Assembly: GCF_025971925.1 (NCBI RefSeq)
Contig: NZ_JAPDHV010000001.1
Span: 434,001-498,000 of the forward strand
DNA: 64,000 nucleotides
Reading direction: 5' to 3'
From: Chryseobacterium oryctis
GTDB taxonomy: Bacteria; Bacteroidota; Bacteroidia; Flavobacteriales; Weeksellaceae
The position numbers and the translations under genes were made by a program. Below the pieces are notes generated by a model. The model was not told the DNA's origin. It did no database searches and saw only the letters and a list, made by a program, of their open reading frames with translations. Below are positions 54,558 to 64,000 of the stretch, one piece after another. Within the stretch, counting starts at the first letter, position 1; the number at the start of each line of letters is the position of its first letter.

Positions 54558-54944
54558 TTATATCTTATTCTTTACAAAATATAAGATTAGCATGCCCCAA
54601 CTTAGAATCATCATAAAACCTCCGAGTGGTGTAATTGGGCCTAAAAATTTAAGATTCATACCCCAATAATCTTGAAAACTCAAGAAATAAATACTGAAAG
54701 AAAATAAAATTGTTCCAAAAATCATCAACCAGGAAATACCTTTTTCCATTCCGGTTTCAAATTTTAAGATATATCCTACTATTAAAAGGAAAAAAGCAGC
54801 GTACATTTGATAACGTACACCTGTTTCAAAACTCTCTAATCTTTCAACAGATAATATCTTTTTAAATGCGTGAGCTCCAAATGCACCCAAAACAACGGAT
54901 AAAAGCCCATATAAAGCGCCTATTACTAATGTTAATGTTTTCAT
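54558..54944 (-). CDS. DUF423 membrane protein
   Basis: 128 residues and four membrane helices. The start LVIGALYGLLSVVLGAFGAHAFKKIL and the RLESFETGVRYQMYAAFFLL block are the DUF423 signature. Function unknown. It starts one base after the stop of the upstream gene (54946-56025), so these two are in one operon with HMG-CoA reductase. Confidence 0.9.
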   Translation of the reverse strand: MKTLTLVIGALYGLLSVVLGAFGAHAFKKILSVERLESFETGVRYQMYAAFFLLIVGYILKFETGMEKGISWLMIFGTILFSFSIYFLSFQDYWGMNLKFLGPITPLGGFMMILSWGMLILYFVKNKI

Positions 54945-54945
54945 T

Positions 54946-56025
54946 TTAATATTCTTCTAATTCTATTTTTAAATATTTCTTCGTTTTATAGTCTTGCCAA
55001 GTACCTATAATCTTTTTATTTTCAATGCTAGCTTCTATAAAAGCTCTAGGAATCCAGTGATTGTTTACCTCATCAAAATAATCATTCTCTATAATAGAAA
55101 TTTTATTTCCCAACCTTCTGCCATCCCACTCAATCAATTTTTTGTTTCTATCATACCAATACACCGCAGAAAATGAATTCTCATCATCTGATGTATACAA
55201 TCTCTTTATTAAAACTGTAATAGGATATTTCCCGTCTATTTTTCCTCTATATAATTTATTTTGAAAACTAGTACTCTCTACTTTATTTGTATCAGACAAT
55301 AATTGTAAAGCATATGAACTCCAATATTCTTCTAAATCTTTATAGGGAATTTCAATAACATGACTTCCTAAATCATCCAATGCTCTCATTGCATGATTAG
55401 AACATCTTCCCGCAACAAATTTCAGTGTATTTTTTCCGAAATAATAATTAATATATTCTAAAGTATGTTCAGTAAAACAATTTTCATAGATTGAAATCTG
55501 GTCTTCATGATAATCTTCTTTATTTTTCTCAGCTCGTAAATCTTTGAGAAAATCATCAACTCTTTTTCTTACTTTTTGATTGATAATATCCTCAACTTTT
55601 TTAATGGAATTCGGAGAAAATAAATCTTGAGCATTAATAAAATTACCCGTTCTTAAATCAAAATTTTGCCAAATGGAAAAACTTTCAGAATATGCACCTG
55701 TTGCCTCTCCATCCATTGTTATAGTTAAGATATTAGAAGGTGTTTCCAATTTATCCCAACCGTAGAAATATACATAATTAGAGTAAGAATTGGTTGCAGT
55801 AGCTGCTTTTTTGAATGGATTTCCTTCAGAATTAGGAACATATTCCAGTTCATTTACCTGTAAAAACGTATTGATTTTATTTTCAACCAAATTATTTTGA
55901 GGATAAGAAACCAAAGGAAATTTGAAATCTTCTGATTTTGGTTGCAAATCAGTAATCTTCACAGCTTTCTGCTGAGAAAATCCTAAACTTGAAATCAACA
56001 TGAAGAAAACAATCCTTTTTTTCAT
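54946..56025 (-). CDS. Exported protein, DUF3298/RsiV-like
   Basis: 359 residues. A signal peptide (MKKRIVFFMLISSLGFSQ) is followed by a domain about 20-230 in which TMDGEATGAYSESFSIWQNFDLRTGNFINAQDLF strongly recalls the DUF4163-DUF3298 arrangement of RsiV-type and related periplasmic proteins. The C-terminal third (KYPITVLIKRLYTSDDENSFSAVYWYD to IGTWQDYKTKKYLKIELEEY) is not recognised. It lies between HMG-CoA reductase (18 bases) and DUF423 (1 base). Confidence 0.7.
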   Translation of the reverse strand: MKKRIVFFMLISSLGFSQQKAVKITDLQPKSEDFKFPLVSYPQNNLVENKINTFLQVNELEYVPNSEGNPFKKAATATNSYSNYVYFYGWDKLETPSNILTITMDGEATGAYSESFSIWQNFDLRTGNFINAQDLFSPNSIKKVEDIINQKVRKRVDDFLKDLRAEKNKEDYHEDQISIYENCFTEHTLEYINYYFGKNTLKFVAGRCSNHAMRALDDLGSHVIEIPYKDLEEYWSSYALQLLSDTNKVESTSFQNKLYRGKIDGKYPITVLIKRLYTSDDENSFSAVYWYDRNKKLIEWDGRRLGNKISIIENDYFDEVNNHWIPRAFIEASIENKKIIGTWQDYKTKKYLKIELEEY

Positions 56026-56043
56026 TTTTTTACTAAAACAGTT

Positions 56044-57384
56044 TTACTTTCCTTCTCTCAACCGATTAAATTCAGTAATTACCTCGTGATGACTTACCGT
56101 TTTATCTTTAAAATACGTTACAAAGTATTGTTTTTCTTCTTCAGTAGCCCCCATTTGGTTTAAAATATTCAGTAAGTGCATTTTCATGTGCCCTTTCTGA
56201 ATTCCTGTTGTTACCAAAGAACGTAAAGCACCAAAATTCTGAGCCAAACCTGAAACCGCCAAAATACTCATCAATTCCTGAGCAGAAGGTTTCCCGAGAA
56301 GAGCTAAAGAGAATTTTACGAGTGGATGAAGATTTGTTAAACCTCCTACAACTCCTACCGAAATCGGCAAATCTATCCAAAATCTGAAAATACCATTATC
56401 TATTGTACAATGTGTCAAAGAAGAATATTTCCCGTTTCTTGCAGCATATGCGTGTGCACAAGCTTCAGTTGCTCTAAAATCATTCCCTGTTGCAATTACC
56501 ACCGCATCTACTCCATTCATAATGCCTTTATTATGAGTCGTCGCACGGAAAGGTTCAATCTCGGCAATAGTTACAGCCTGTTTAAATTTCCAGGCAAATT
56601 CTTCATTAGAAATTCCACTATCGTCTTTTAAGTCTTCAATTTTGCAAGAAACCTCAGCTCTTACAATGCAATCAGGTGTAAAATTGGAAAGAATATTCAT
56701 CACAATCTGTAAAGAATTTTTCTCTTCCTGAGTGAAATCTTCACTGATGGCAACTTCCTGTTTTAATGTTTTTCCGAATTGTTCAAGGCAAGAATTAATA
56801 AAATTCGCTCCCATTGAGTCTACCGTATCAAAACTAGCTTTAAGCTGGTAATAATTTGGCATTTCTGAGGTTTTATCAACCAATTTTATATCTAAAATAC
56901 CTCCACCACGCTTTCTCATATTGGCAGTGATGTCTTCAGTCGCTTCCATTAATTTTTTCTTTAAACTGAAATTAAAGAAGTGAAGCAATTTATGAGGTTC
57001 TACATTAAATATAAAATGAGTATGTCCTAGCTTTTTATTATTGATGATGGTTGTTTTAAAACCTCCTTTATCAATCCAGAATTTTGCAGCTTTGGAAGCT
57101 GCAGCCACTACAGAGCTTTCTTCGACAGCCATCGGAAGGGCGAATAATTTCCCATCGATTAAAAAGTTCGGAGCAATTCCGTAAGGCATATAAAAATTGG
57201 AAATCGTATTTTCAGAAAACTCATCATGAAGTTTTTGAAGTTCTGCGTTTTCGTTCCAATATTGTTTTAATATATTTTGATATTCTTCGTTTCCTTCAAG
57301 ATATTCGTTTACGAGCCAGTCTATTTTTCCTTGTTTAGTCAGTTTGGAAAAGCCTTCAACGGGTTTATGATTCATAGCATACAT
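56044..57384 (-). CDS. Hydroxymethylglutaryl-CoA reductase, degradative (class II) type
   Basis: 446 residues. Class II marks are MPYGIAPNFLIDGK, AVEESSVVAAASKAAKFW with the catalytic Glu, NKGIMNGVDAVVIATGNDFRATEA with the Lys and Asp of the active site, and a C-terminal region with the catalytic His (GHMKMHL). In Flavobacteriia the enzyme feeds the mevalonate pathway to isoprenoids, in spite of the 'degradative' class name. A second in-frame ATG at 57375 is possible. First gene of a likely three-gene unit. Confidence 0.93.
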   Translation of the reverse strand: MYAMNHKPVEGFSKLTKQGKIDWLVNEYLEGNEEYQNILKQYWNENAELQKLHDEFSENTISNFYMPYGIAPNFLIDGKLFALPMAVEESSVVAAASKAAKFWIDKGGFKTTIINNKKLGHTHFIFNVEPHKLLHFFNFSLKKKLMEATEDITANMRKRGGGILDIKLVDKTSEMPNYYQLKASFDTVDSMGANFINSCLEQFGKTLKQEVAISEDFTQEEKNSLQIVMNILSNFTPDCIVRAEVSCKIEDLKDDSGISNEEFAWKFKQAVTIAEIEPFRATTHNKGIMNGVDAVVIATGNDFRATEACAHAYAARNGKYSSLTHCTIDNGIFRFWIDLPISVGVVGGLTNLHPLVKFSLALLGKPSAQELMSILAVSGLAQNFGALRSLVTTGIQKGHMKMHLLNILNQMGATEEEKQYFVTYFKDKTVSHHEVITEFNRLREGK

Positions 57385-57638
57385 TTAATGACTGTAAATA
57401 TACAATTTTGTCACTTTAATATGTTGATAACTTCAATTGAAAAACGTTGACATTTATCAATTTTGGAATTATTTCACAGTAAAAACCGCATCCAAAATTT
57501 AGATTTCAATTAACGAAATAAACTTTCCTTTGCTAAAGAAAAACAGAAATTAACCCTCCTACAAATTTTAAAAAGATATTGGAAATATTTAAAGGAGAAA
57601 TATTAATTTTAAAATCCAATCAGTAACTCTATAACAAG

Positions 57639-58514
57639 ATGAAAAAAATACATTTTCTATTAATTACAATCTTATTTTTCAGTTGTAAAAATGACAAGAA
57701 CACACCAAAAATCATTGTCGAAAATGCAGAGTCTGAAAAATATGTTTCGAAAAGTTCAGTTACAATCAATAGAGATAAAAACACCATAAAAGAAAGATTC
57801 CCTGCGCCCAAAGACTACCAATGGATTGAAGAAAAACCAAATTCTTTTGGACATTTTATTGAAAATTTCAAGCTAAAATCCTACGGCAGTCCAATCTTAA
57901 AATACGACGAAACTCCTATTTCTACACAACATCTTCATGAAGCAGTTTTTGACATAGATACCGGAAATAAAGATTTACAACAATGTGCAGATGCTGTTAT
58001 TCGTTTGAGAGCTGAATATTTATTCAAAAACAAAAAATTCGATGAGATAAAATTTCATTTTACAAGCGGAGATTTGGTTTCATGGAACGATTACAAAAAT
58101 GGAATCAGAGCTTTTGTTAAAGGAAATAATGTAAATTTTAGAAAAACTGCTGACTTTGATGATTCCTATCAAAATTTCAGAAATTATCTGGACTTAATTT
58201 TTAATTATGCCGGAACAATTTCACTAAACAAGGAGACCCAACCTGTCACCAAAAATTCAGAATTAAAAACAGGAGATATTTTGATAACACCAGGAAGTCC
58301 AGGACATGTAGTTTTTATTGCTGGAGTAGTACAAAATAACGAAGGAAAAAGATTATATTTATTAGGAGAAGGCTTTACTCCTGCTCAATCTATCCACATA
58401 GTATCCAATCCTTTTGATAGAAATATTTCGCCATGGTACGATTTGGATATTCACTCACCAGAAACCAAAACTGCAAGATATTTTTTTAAACCAACAAATT
58501 TCAGAAGTTTTTAA
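57639..58514 (+). CDS. DUF4846 lipoprotein
   Basis: 291 residues. MKKIHFLLITILFFSCKNDK is a lipoprotein signal with Cys16. The mature part holds the DUF4846 features: YQWIEEKPNSFGHFIENFKLK, DTGNKDLQQCADAVIRLRAEYL, HFTSGD, and the late TGDILITPGSPGHVVFIAGV, which resembles a papain/NlpC-like His region. A hydrolase-like fold is possible, but the function is unknown. Single gene; the 254 bases upstream show no clear signal. Confidence 0.83.
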   Translation: MKKIHFLLITILFFSCKNDKNTPKIIVENAESEKYVSKSSVTINRDKNTIKERFPAPKDYQWIEEKPNSFGHFIENFKLKSYGSPILKYDETPISTQHLHEAVFDIDTGNKDLQQCADAVIRLRAEYLFKNKKFDEIKFHFTSGDLVSWNDYKNGIRAFVKGNNVNFRKTADFDDSYQNFRNYLDLIFNYAGTISLNKETQPVTKNSELKTGDILITPGSPGHVVFIAGVVQNNEGKRLYLLGEGFTPAQSIHIVSNPFDRNISPWYDLDIHSPETKTARYFFKPTNFRSF

Positions 58515-58569
58515 TAACTTATATTTAAAACTCTTACAAACTTACTGCGATTATCTGAACTTGTTTTTG

Positions 58570-58577
58570 TAAATTTG
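58570..58577 (+). promoter_or_regulatory. -7 box of pfkA-gapA
   Basis: TAAATTTG, exact TAnnTTTG, 19 bases before the pfkA ATG at 58597. Confidence 0.55.
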
Positions 58578-58596
58578 TGTTCGAAATTTTTACTTG

Positions 58597-59583
58597 ATGA
58601 AAGAGAGTGCTGTAAAAAAAATTGCAGTTCTTACCTCTGGAGGTGATTCTCCCGGTATGAACGCAGCATTAAGAGCGGTAGTAAGAACCGCAAATTATTA
58701 TAATATAGAATGTTACGGAGTGAGAGAAGGCTACAATGGTCTTATCAATGCGGATTTCCTGAAAATGGGTCCCCGCTCTGTAAAAAACATAATTAATCAG
58801 GGTGGAACTATTCTAAAATCTGCCCGTTCCATGGAATTTAAAACCAAAGAAGGTCGCCAAAAAGCCTATGACAATTGCGTAAAGCTGGGAATTGATGGTT
58901 TGGTTTGTATTGGTGGAGACGGAACTTTCACAGGAGCAAAAATTTTCAATGAAGAATTCGGAATCAAAGTAATTGGTGTACCAGGAACTATCGACAACGA
59001 CATTTTCGGAACCGACAATACAATCGGTTACGACACTGCTCTGAATACCGCAATGGAAGCAATTGATAAAATTCGTGATACTGCAACGTCTCACAATAGG
59101 GTTTTCTTTGTAGAAGTGATGGGTCGTGATGCTGGTTTTATCGCATTAAACAGCGGATTGGCAACCGGAGCTCTGGATATTTTAATTCCAGAAAAAAAGG
59201 ACAGTATGTCTGACCTATTTGCAACATTCAGGCATGCAGAAAAAACAGGAAAAGCTTCAAGCATCGTAGTTGTAGCAGAAGGTGAAAAACTAGGAAATAT
59301 TTATGACCTTGCTAAACAAACAAAAGATGAGTTCCCTGAATATGACATCCGAGTAGCCATTTTAGGACACATACAAAGAGGAGGTTCACCAAGCTGTGCC
59401 GACAGAGTTTTGGCAAGCAGATTGGGTTATGGCGCTGTAGTGGGATTAATGGAAGGGCAATCAAACGTAATGGCAGGAATGCGTTCCAATGATTTGGTTT
59501 ACACACCAATTGAAGAAGCAATCAAAAAACACAATGAAATCAATAAAGATCTCTTACTGATTTCAGAAATATTAGCAATCTAA
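58597..59583 (+). CDS. pfkA: ATP-dependent 6-phosphofructokinase
   Basis: Phosphorylates fructose-6-phosphate. 328 residues from the ATG at 58597 (a TTG one codon upstream is also open). TSGGDSPGMNAALRAVVR opens the domain. GGDGTFTGA with Gly at the position that favours ATP over PPi, GTIDNDIFGTDNTIGYDTA with the catalytic Asp, and EVMGRDAGFIAL complete the set. It is followed by gapA after 25 bases, so two glycolytic steps are co-transcribed. Confidence 0.96.
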   Translation: MKESAVKKIAVLTSGGDSPGMNAALRAVVRTANYYNIECYGVREGYNGLINADFLKMGPRSVKNIINQGGTILKSARSMEFKTKEGRQKAYDNCVKLGIDGLVCIGGDGTFTGAKIFNEEFGIKVIGVPGTIDNDIFGTDNTIGYDTALNTAMEAIDKIRDTATSHNRVFFVEVMGRDAGFIALNSGLATGALDILIPEKKDSMSDLFATFRHAEKTGKASSIVVVAEGEKLGNIYDLAKQTKDEFPEYDIRVAILGHIQRGGSPSCADRVLASRLGYGAVVGLMEGQSNVMAGMRSNDLVYTPIEEAIKKHNEINKDLLLISEILAI

Positions 59584-59602
59584 ATTTTTAATTAAAAAGT
59601 AA

Positions 59603-60619
<1,017 letters not shown>

Positions 60620-60642
60620 TAGATATTTAGCTCATTAAATAT

Positions 60643-60669
60643 AAAACCTTCCAAATTGGAAGGTTTTTT
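60643..60669 (+). terminator. Terminator of pfkA-gapA
   Basis: Stem AAAACCTTCC/GGAAGGTTTT (60643-60652 with 60658-60667), a short loop and a T run. Confidence 0.9.
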
Positions 60670-60699
60670 CTATTTATAATCATGTTAAAAAAATAAAAA

Positions 60700-60718
60700 C
60701 CTCTCAAAACTTGAGAGG
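60700..60718. terminator. Second hairpin downstream of gapA
   Basis: Stem CCTCTCAA/TTGAGAGG (60700-60707 with 60711-60718) flanked by an A run and TATTTTAG. It may back up the gapA terminator or stop minus-strand transcripts. Confidence 0.6.
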
Positions 60719-60784
60719 CTATTTTAGTTTATTCTTTTCAAACAACTAATAAAGAAAAGCCTAAACACGTTTTAATTCTTTTTT

Positions 60785-60965
60785 TTCATTTTGTTCTTAC
60801 CTAAGATTTCACTTATATATAAGGTTATTAGTCATAATAGGTAACCTAAAAAATCTAGAGTTCAAATTCTAAATAAAAATTCAGAAAAGTTCTCATGATT
60901 ATTAGTCACACAAATTTTAAAATATAATAAGCACTAAGCAATACCCCTTTTGAGGTATTTTTTAA
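60785..60965 (+). other. Structured intergenic stretch ending in a terminator-like hairpin; candidate small RNA
   Basis: The ~300-base gap between gapA and the next gene has no ORF but contains AGGTTA/TAACCT (60822-60827 with 60842-60847) enclosing a second small stem. At 60940-60959 a stem AATACC/GGTATT (with one mismatch) is followed by a long T run on the plus strand. No plus-strand gene lies between this hairpin and the two gapA terminators. Confidence 0.3.
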
Positions 60966-61023
60966 TTTTTATAAAAAAGCTAAAAATCAACATACCCATC
61001 TTCAATTAAAATATATTAATTAT

Positions 61024-62034
61024 CTAGTCCTTAATTAATCGTATATTATATCCCCAAGGGTACCCATGGGCGGTTCTAAATACACTTCCCCTAGAATGAT
61101 GTATAATATAAACATATGTATTTCCATTCGGAGCAAAAGTAGAAGACCACCATCCTCCTTCATGAGTAATAAATTTTTCATGTTTATCGTTTACAGTTCC
61201 TCTTCCTCCTCCGGGTAAACCTGTAAATTTACTTGAGTTCGACGCATCATTGGGACTATTCCAACCTTGCACACTTTTCATTTTTCCTCCAGCAACTTCT
61301 ATTCCACCTAAATGGTTCATCAATTTCATAAACTCTTCATCCGTCGGAATATGAAACCCTTTCGGAGCAAGACCTCTTTTATCGTGCAAAGCATAACCAT
61401 TATATACTTTTCTTGAATTTACGATAGAGTAAGCAGGTTTTTTGGCATCTGCGGCAGCTCTCCATTCTTCATATGTGGCTGCATAAGGAATTTTGTCGCC
61501 ATTTTTAAATTTTGTAACATCCAAATCGTTTGCTGCCCATTCCTGATTACCAATTTTTATCGTTGGAATGATTTCGTCTTTAGCATTATAAATTTCTTTA
61601 AGCGTTCCTGTATTGACGGAGTTACAACTCCAAACAAAATTAGAAGGATTAACTCCATTACTTCTTTTTTGGGCTTCAGCTAAGGCTATTGCATCGGCTT
61701 CTTCCTTAGTTCCTGCTATTCCCCACCCATAGGCCGTCCCTGCTTTCCCATCTATTGTTCGATATGCAGCACACCCTGTTCCGGAAAAAGTGAGTACAAC
61801 AGAGCAGTTTCCACCTTTTTTAGCACATTCTTCTTTAGCTTTGGTTTCTGCCTCTGCACGATTGGCATAATCATAAGAAAATCCGTAGTAAAAACCATTG
61901 CTTCTATCAATAGCCAATGCTCCAAATTTTGAACTAACTGTTTTGGTTGCCGGTTTCTTCACGCTTTTTTTAGCTTGCCCATTTACGTATATCGTTGCTC
62001 CCATAAGCAACAAGAACATCATTGTCGGTTTCAT
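61024..62034 (-). CDS. Exported DUF4189-FISUMP domain protein
   Basis: 336 residues. A signal peptide (MKPTMMFLLLMGATIYVNGQ) and basic linker are followed by a DUF4189 domain (about 38-130: FGALAIDRSNGFYYGFSYDY, KGGNCSVVLTFSGTGCAAY with its Cys pair). The second half (about 165-336) is a FISUMP domain: IKIGNQEWAANDLDVTKFKNGD, GLAPKGFHIPTDEEFMKLMNHLGG, GGWWSSTFAPNG and a final GYNIRLIKD. The combination of these two domains is unusual to my knowledge. Probably a surface protein; function unknown. Confidence 0.88.
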   Translation of the reverse strand: MKPTMMFLLLMGATIYVNGQAKKSVKKPATKTVSSKFGALAIDRSNGFYYGFSYDYANRAEAETKAKEECAKKGGNCSVVLTFSGTGCAAYRTIDGKAGTAYGWGIAGTKEEADAIALAEAQKRSNGVNPSNFVWSCNSVNTGTLKEIYNAKDEIIPTIKIGNQEWAANDLDVTKFKNGDKIPYAATYEEWRAAADAKKPAYSIVNSRKVYNGYALHDKRGLAPKGFHIPTDEEFMKLMNHLGGIEVAGGKMKSVQGWNSPNDASNSSKFTGLPGGGRGTVNDKHEKFITHEGGWWSSTFAPNGNTYVYIIHHSRGSVFRTAHGYPWGYNIRLIKD

Positions 62035-62149
62035 ATTAGTTTTTTTTCAATTAATTTCTTAGTGTTATAATCTATTTTCTGAAGGTCTAACAAGTCAATA
62101 AAAAGTATTTTTTTAGTAATTGTATTATTTATTATAAGCATATATCAAT

Positions 62150-62647
62150 TCAATCATACCAATACTTAAGCTCAACGGCATATCCCGCTTTCTTAAAGAC
62201 CTTTTTCAAAGATTCTCCTAGAGTTTCATTATTTTTCATGTTTCGAATTCCTGTAAAAAATAAATCACTTGAACTTTCTTCCTTTTGCTTATACCCTCCA
62301 TCTTCTATTCTAGTTCTTGTAACTTTTACCGCATTTTCTTTTGTTCCAAAAATTACGTTAATATCTTTCCCGATAAATAATATATCAGAAATAGAAACTT
62401 CTCTTTTCTCCACATAAGAACCTACACTCTTCTTGACTTCAAATTCTACCGAAAGAACATCATTATCAATCTTATAAGCTGTTACAACCCTCAATTTATC
62501 TTCAAAATAATTATTATCAACCTCTATCTTCAAGTCTCTGCTTATTGCATTATTAAGCAGTTTTACAATACCTTTTTCTTGTGCGAAACTAAAAAAACAA
62601 AAAAACAGAAAGGAAAAAATAAACAGCTTTGAAATTTCTGTTTTCAT
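62150..62647 (-). CDS. Hypothetical exported protein
   Basis: 165 residues. A basic start and hydrophobic core, KLFIFSFLFFCFFSFAQ, give a signal peptide. The rest is rich in Lys, Glu, Val and Asp (VKLLNNAISRDLKIEVDNNY to KKAGYAVELKYWYD). It has no cysteines after the signal and no sorting tail. Not recognised. It is on the same strand as the FISUMP gene, 115 bases upstream of it, and may be transcribed with it. Confidence 0.6.
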   Translation of the reverse strand: MKTEISKLFIFSFLFFCFFSFAQEKGIVKLLNNAISRDLKIEVDNNYFEDKLRVVTAYKIDNDVLSVEFEVKKSVGSYVEKREVSISDILFIGKDINVIFGTKENAVKVTRTRIEDGGYKQKEESSSDLFFTGIRNMKNNETLGESLKKVFKKAGYAVELKYWYD

Positions 62648-62758
62648 AATATAGAGTTTTTGTAAAATTTAGAATTTTATGATTACAAAAAAATAACCCT
62701 TTTGTGGTATTTTAAAGAAATTTTAAGTATTTTTAACAATCTCTGCAAAGACTGTTTT

Positions 62759-63523
62759 ATGAAGTCAAAACAACATCAACTTACCGCTGTATGGAATGAA
62801 TTTCCTGACGCTCTCAGTAATAATTTTGTAGTTACTGCAGCTCCGGCTATACAGAAAATTATTGCAGAAATGTTTTCTGTCGGAAATTTTTATTATTACA
62901 TTATTAATGTTGCAGACGGTTCTGTATCTAATTTCAATGAAACAGTTCTCTCAATACACGGATTGAAAGAATACCCAAACTCTCTTCAGCAGATTATCGA
63001 CCTTATTCATCCTGATGACATTCCTTTTGTATTGGAAGCAGAGCGCCTTACTCTAGATAAAATGAAAGAAATAGGGTTTGAACATCAGTTAAATTTAAAA
63101 ACAAGCTATTGTTTTCGTATGAAAGTTGGAGATGGGAGTTACCAACTATTTCATCACCAGGCGATTCACAGTTTAAAAGACGAAAACGGAAAATTATTGC
63201 AGGCGATTAATATTCACACAAATATCCATCATTTAACACAACAAAACAATTTTGTTGTAGTTGTTTCAGGAATTGGAACAAGAGATGACTATCACCAAAT
63301 ACTCGTGAGACCAAATGATATAATAGCTCTTCCCAATCTCACCAAAAGAGAAAAAGAAATCCTTTCATTGATAGGCAAAGGATATTCGGGGGCTGAAATT
63401 GCAAAAAGTCTCATTTTATCAGAACATACCATTCGTACTCATCGTAAAAATATTCTAGCGAAAACCAATTCCCGAAACAGCAAAGAACTTGTAAGAAAGG
63501 CCTTTGAGTGGGGGCTTATTTAG
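62759..63523 (+). CDS. PAS-LuxR type transcriptional regulator
   Basis: 254 residues from the ATG at 62759; an upstream TTG at 62702 would add a poor 19-residue extension. Residues about 50-165 form a PAS-like fold (YYYIINVADGSVSNFNETVL, LIHPDDIPFVLEAERL). Residues about 190-250 form a LuxR-type helix-turn-helix: LTKREKEILSLIGKGYSGAE, then SEHTIRTHRKNILAKTNSRN. There is no receiver domain, so the signal is likely a ligand or redox state sensed by the PAS part. Targets unknown. Confidence 0.88.
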   Translation: MKSKQHQLTAVWNEFPDALSNNFVVTAAPAIQKIIAEMFSVGNFYYYIINVADGSVSNFNETVLSIHGLKEYPNSLQQIIDLIHPDDIPFVLEAERLTLDKMKEIGFEHQLNLKTSYCFRMKVGDGSYQLFHHQAIHSLKDENGKLLQAINIHTNIHHLTQQNNFVVVVSGIGTRDDYHQILVRPNDIIALPNLTKREKEILSLIGKGYSGAEIAKSLILSEHTIRTHRKNILAKTNSRNSKELVRKAFEWGLI

Positions 63524-63609
63524 CATTCTAAATATTTATACTTTTTTATTTTTTCAAACTGACGGAAGTCAGAAATAATTTCGGTGTAAAACTTGTATTT
63601 TTATTCATA

Positions 63610-64000
63610 ATGAAAACAACAATTTTACAGCCTCGCTTTAAAGATTCCGAACATTTCAAAAATTTCTGGATAAAAGGTAATGGAAAACAACTTATCGACT
63701 TTTCTGGAGCAAAAGTTTGCTTCGATAACTTTGATAAATTTTCTCCATTTTATTTTGAAGGAGATCAATTGGGAGACGAAGTTGTGAAAGATGTTTATTT
63801 CACAAAAAAATTCAATGAAGCAACCCGCCAAATCGAGCATTATATAAGAAACGGAGTTTCTGAAGATGATCACGTTCATGAAAGTGTAAAAAAGCTATTT
63901 CTTAAAACTCAGAAAATCCCAAATTGGCTTGATTATAATTTATTGAAAAAAGGTGCTGAACTGTGTATGAGAGGAAATATTGACTCTTTAATTTCACTGA
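63610..64000 (+). CDS. MpaB/DUF2236-like oxygenase family protein (partial, 3' end outside window)
   Basis: 130 residues are visible, from ATG 63610 to the window edge. The FSPFYFEGDQLGDEVVKDVY segment and the IPNWLDYNLLKKGAELCMRG block resemble the N-terminal part of the ER-bound oxygenase MpaB / DUF2236 (latex-clearing-like) family, heme enzymes that usually run about 280-400 residues. The diagnostic His residues lie in the part not present here, so the assignment is moderate. It follows the PAS-LuxR gene on the same strand after 86 bases. Confidence 0.65.
   Translation, partial: MKTTILQPRFKDSEHFKNFWIKGNGKQLIDFSGAKVCFDNFDKFSPFYFEGDQLGDEVVKDVYFTKKFNEATRQIEHYIRNGVSEDDHVHESVKKLFLKTQKIPNWLDYNLLKKGAELCMRGNIDSLISL

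Noticed and set aside
60815..60885. tRNA-like segment with a TTCAAAT loop near 60861
   Set aside because: No complete acceptor and anticodon stems could be paired, so it is not called as a tRNA or a tRNA remnant.
63625..63879. 84-codon minus-strand ORF opposite the MpaB-like gene
   Set aside because: It is the antisense shadow of a better plus-strand coding region.

Overview
The window looks like a chromosomal segment of a flavobacterium in or near Chryseobacterium (Bacteroidota). Supporting signs are low GC, the TAnnTTTG type of -7 promoter box ahead of many genes, few purine-rich Shine-Dalgarno sites, three proteins with type IX secretion (T9SS) C-terminal sorting domains, a degradative-class HMG-CoA reductase, and a short double-glycine bacteriocin-like peptide. 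Most of the window is housekeeping DNA. No rRNA, CRISPR array, transposase or prophage was seen.

Layout. 1-3.4 kb: miaA (minus strand, cut by the window edge), yicC, gmk, nadA. 3.5-3.7 kb: a six-cysteine GG-leader peptide. 3.7-10.9 kb: a threonine operon with a leader peptide carrying seven consecutive Thr codons, then thrA-thrB-thrC, followed closely by folB, a DUF4403 protein and an RDD membrane protein. 10.98-11.05 kb: tRNA-Cys. 11.1-17.5 kb: a more accessory-looking stretch with a Tae4-type amidase gene broken by a one-base frameshift, an adjacent lipoprotein (possible immunity protein), a 1187-residue fibronectin-III/GEVED T9SS protein, two hairpin-plus-short-ORF pieces and small unknown genes.

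17.6-28.4 kb: brnQ, a glycine-zipper lipoprotein, a polytopic membrane protein, aroC, two thioredoxin-fold proteins, a YkvA-like protein, a eukaryote-type fused PyrE-PyrF, and an M1-peptidase-like protein without the zinc motif fused to a probable beta-barrel. 28.5-34.8 kb: two T9SS-sorted proteins flanking a 1077-residue outer-membrane protein. 35-46.3 kb: dusB, deoC plus an Lrp-type regulator, an EEP nuclease, trmD with an NDH-2-like oxidoreductase, a GH25 lysozyme, a FemAB/GNAT-like enzyme, DUF1761, an ABC-F protein and a Gfo/Idh/MocA oxidoreductase.

46.4-51.8 kb: a TonB-dependent siderophore receptor with a PepSY-like membrane protein, a small OMP, 1-Cys peroxiredoxin and MscS. 51.9-64 kb: sucC, a ClC-family protein, DUF423, a secreted DUF3298-like protein, HMG-CoA reductase, a DUF4846 lipoprotein, pfkA-gapA, a DUF4189-FISUMP protein, a PAS-LuxR regulator and the start of an MpaB/DUF2236-like gene.

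The items most worth a second look are the threonine leader peptide and its alternative hairpins, the frameshifted Tae4 with its neighbour, the GG-leader cysteine peptide, the fused UMP synthase, and the repeated placement of -7 boxes only 4-8 bases before start codons, which suggests leaderless mRNAs.
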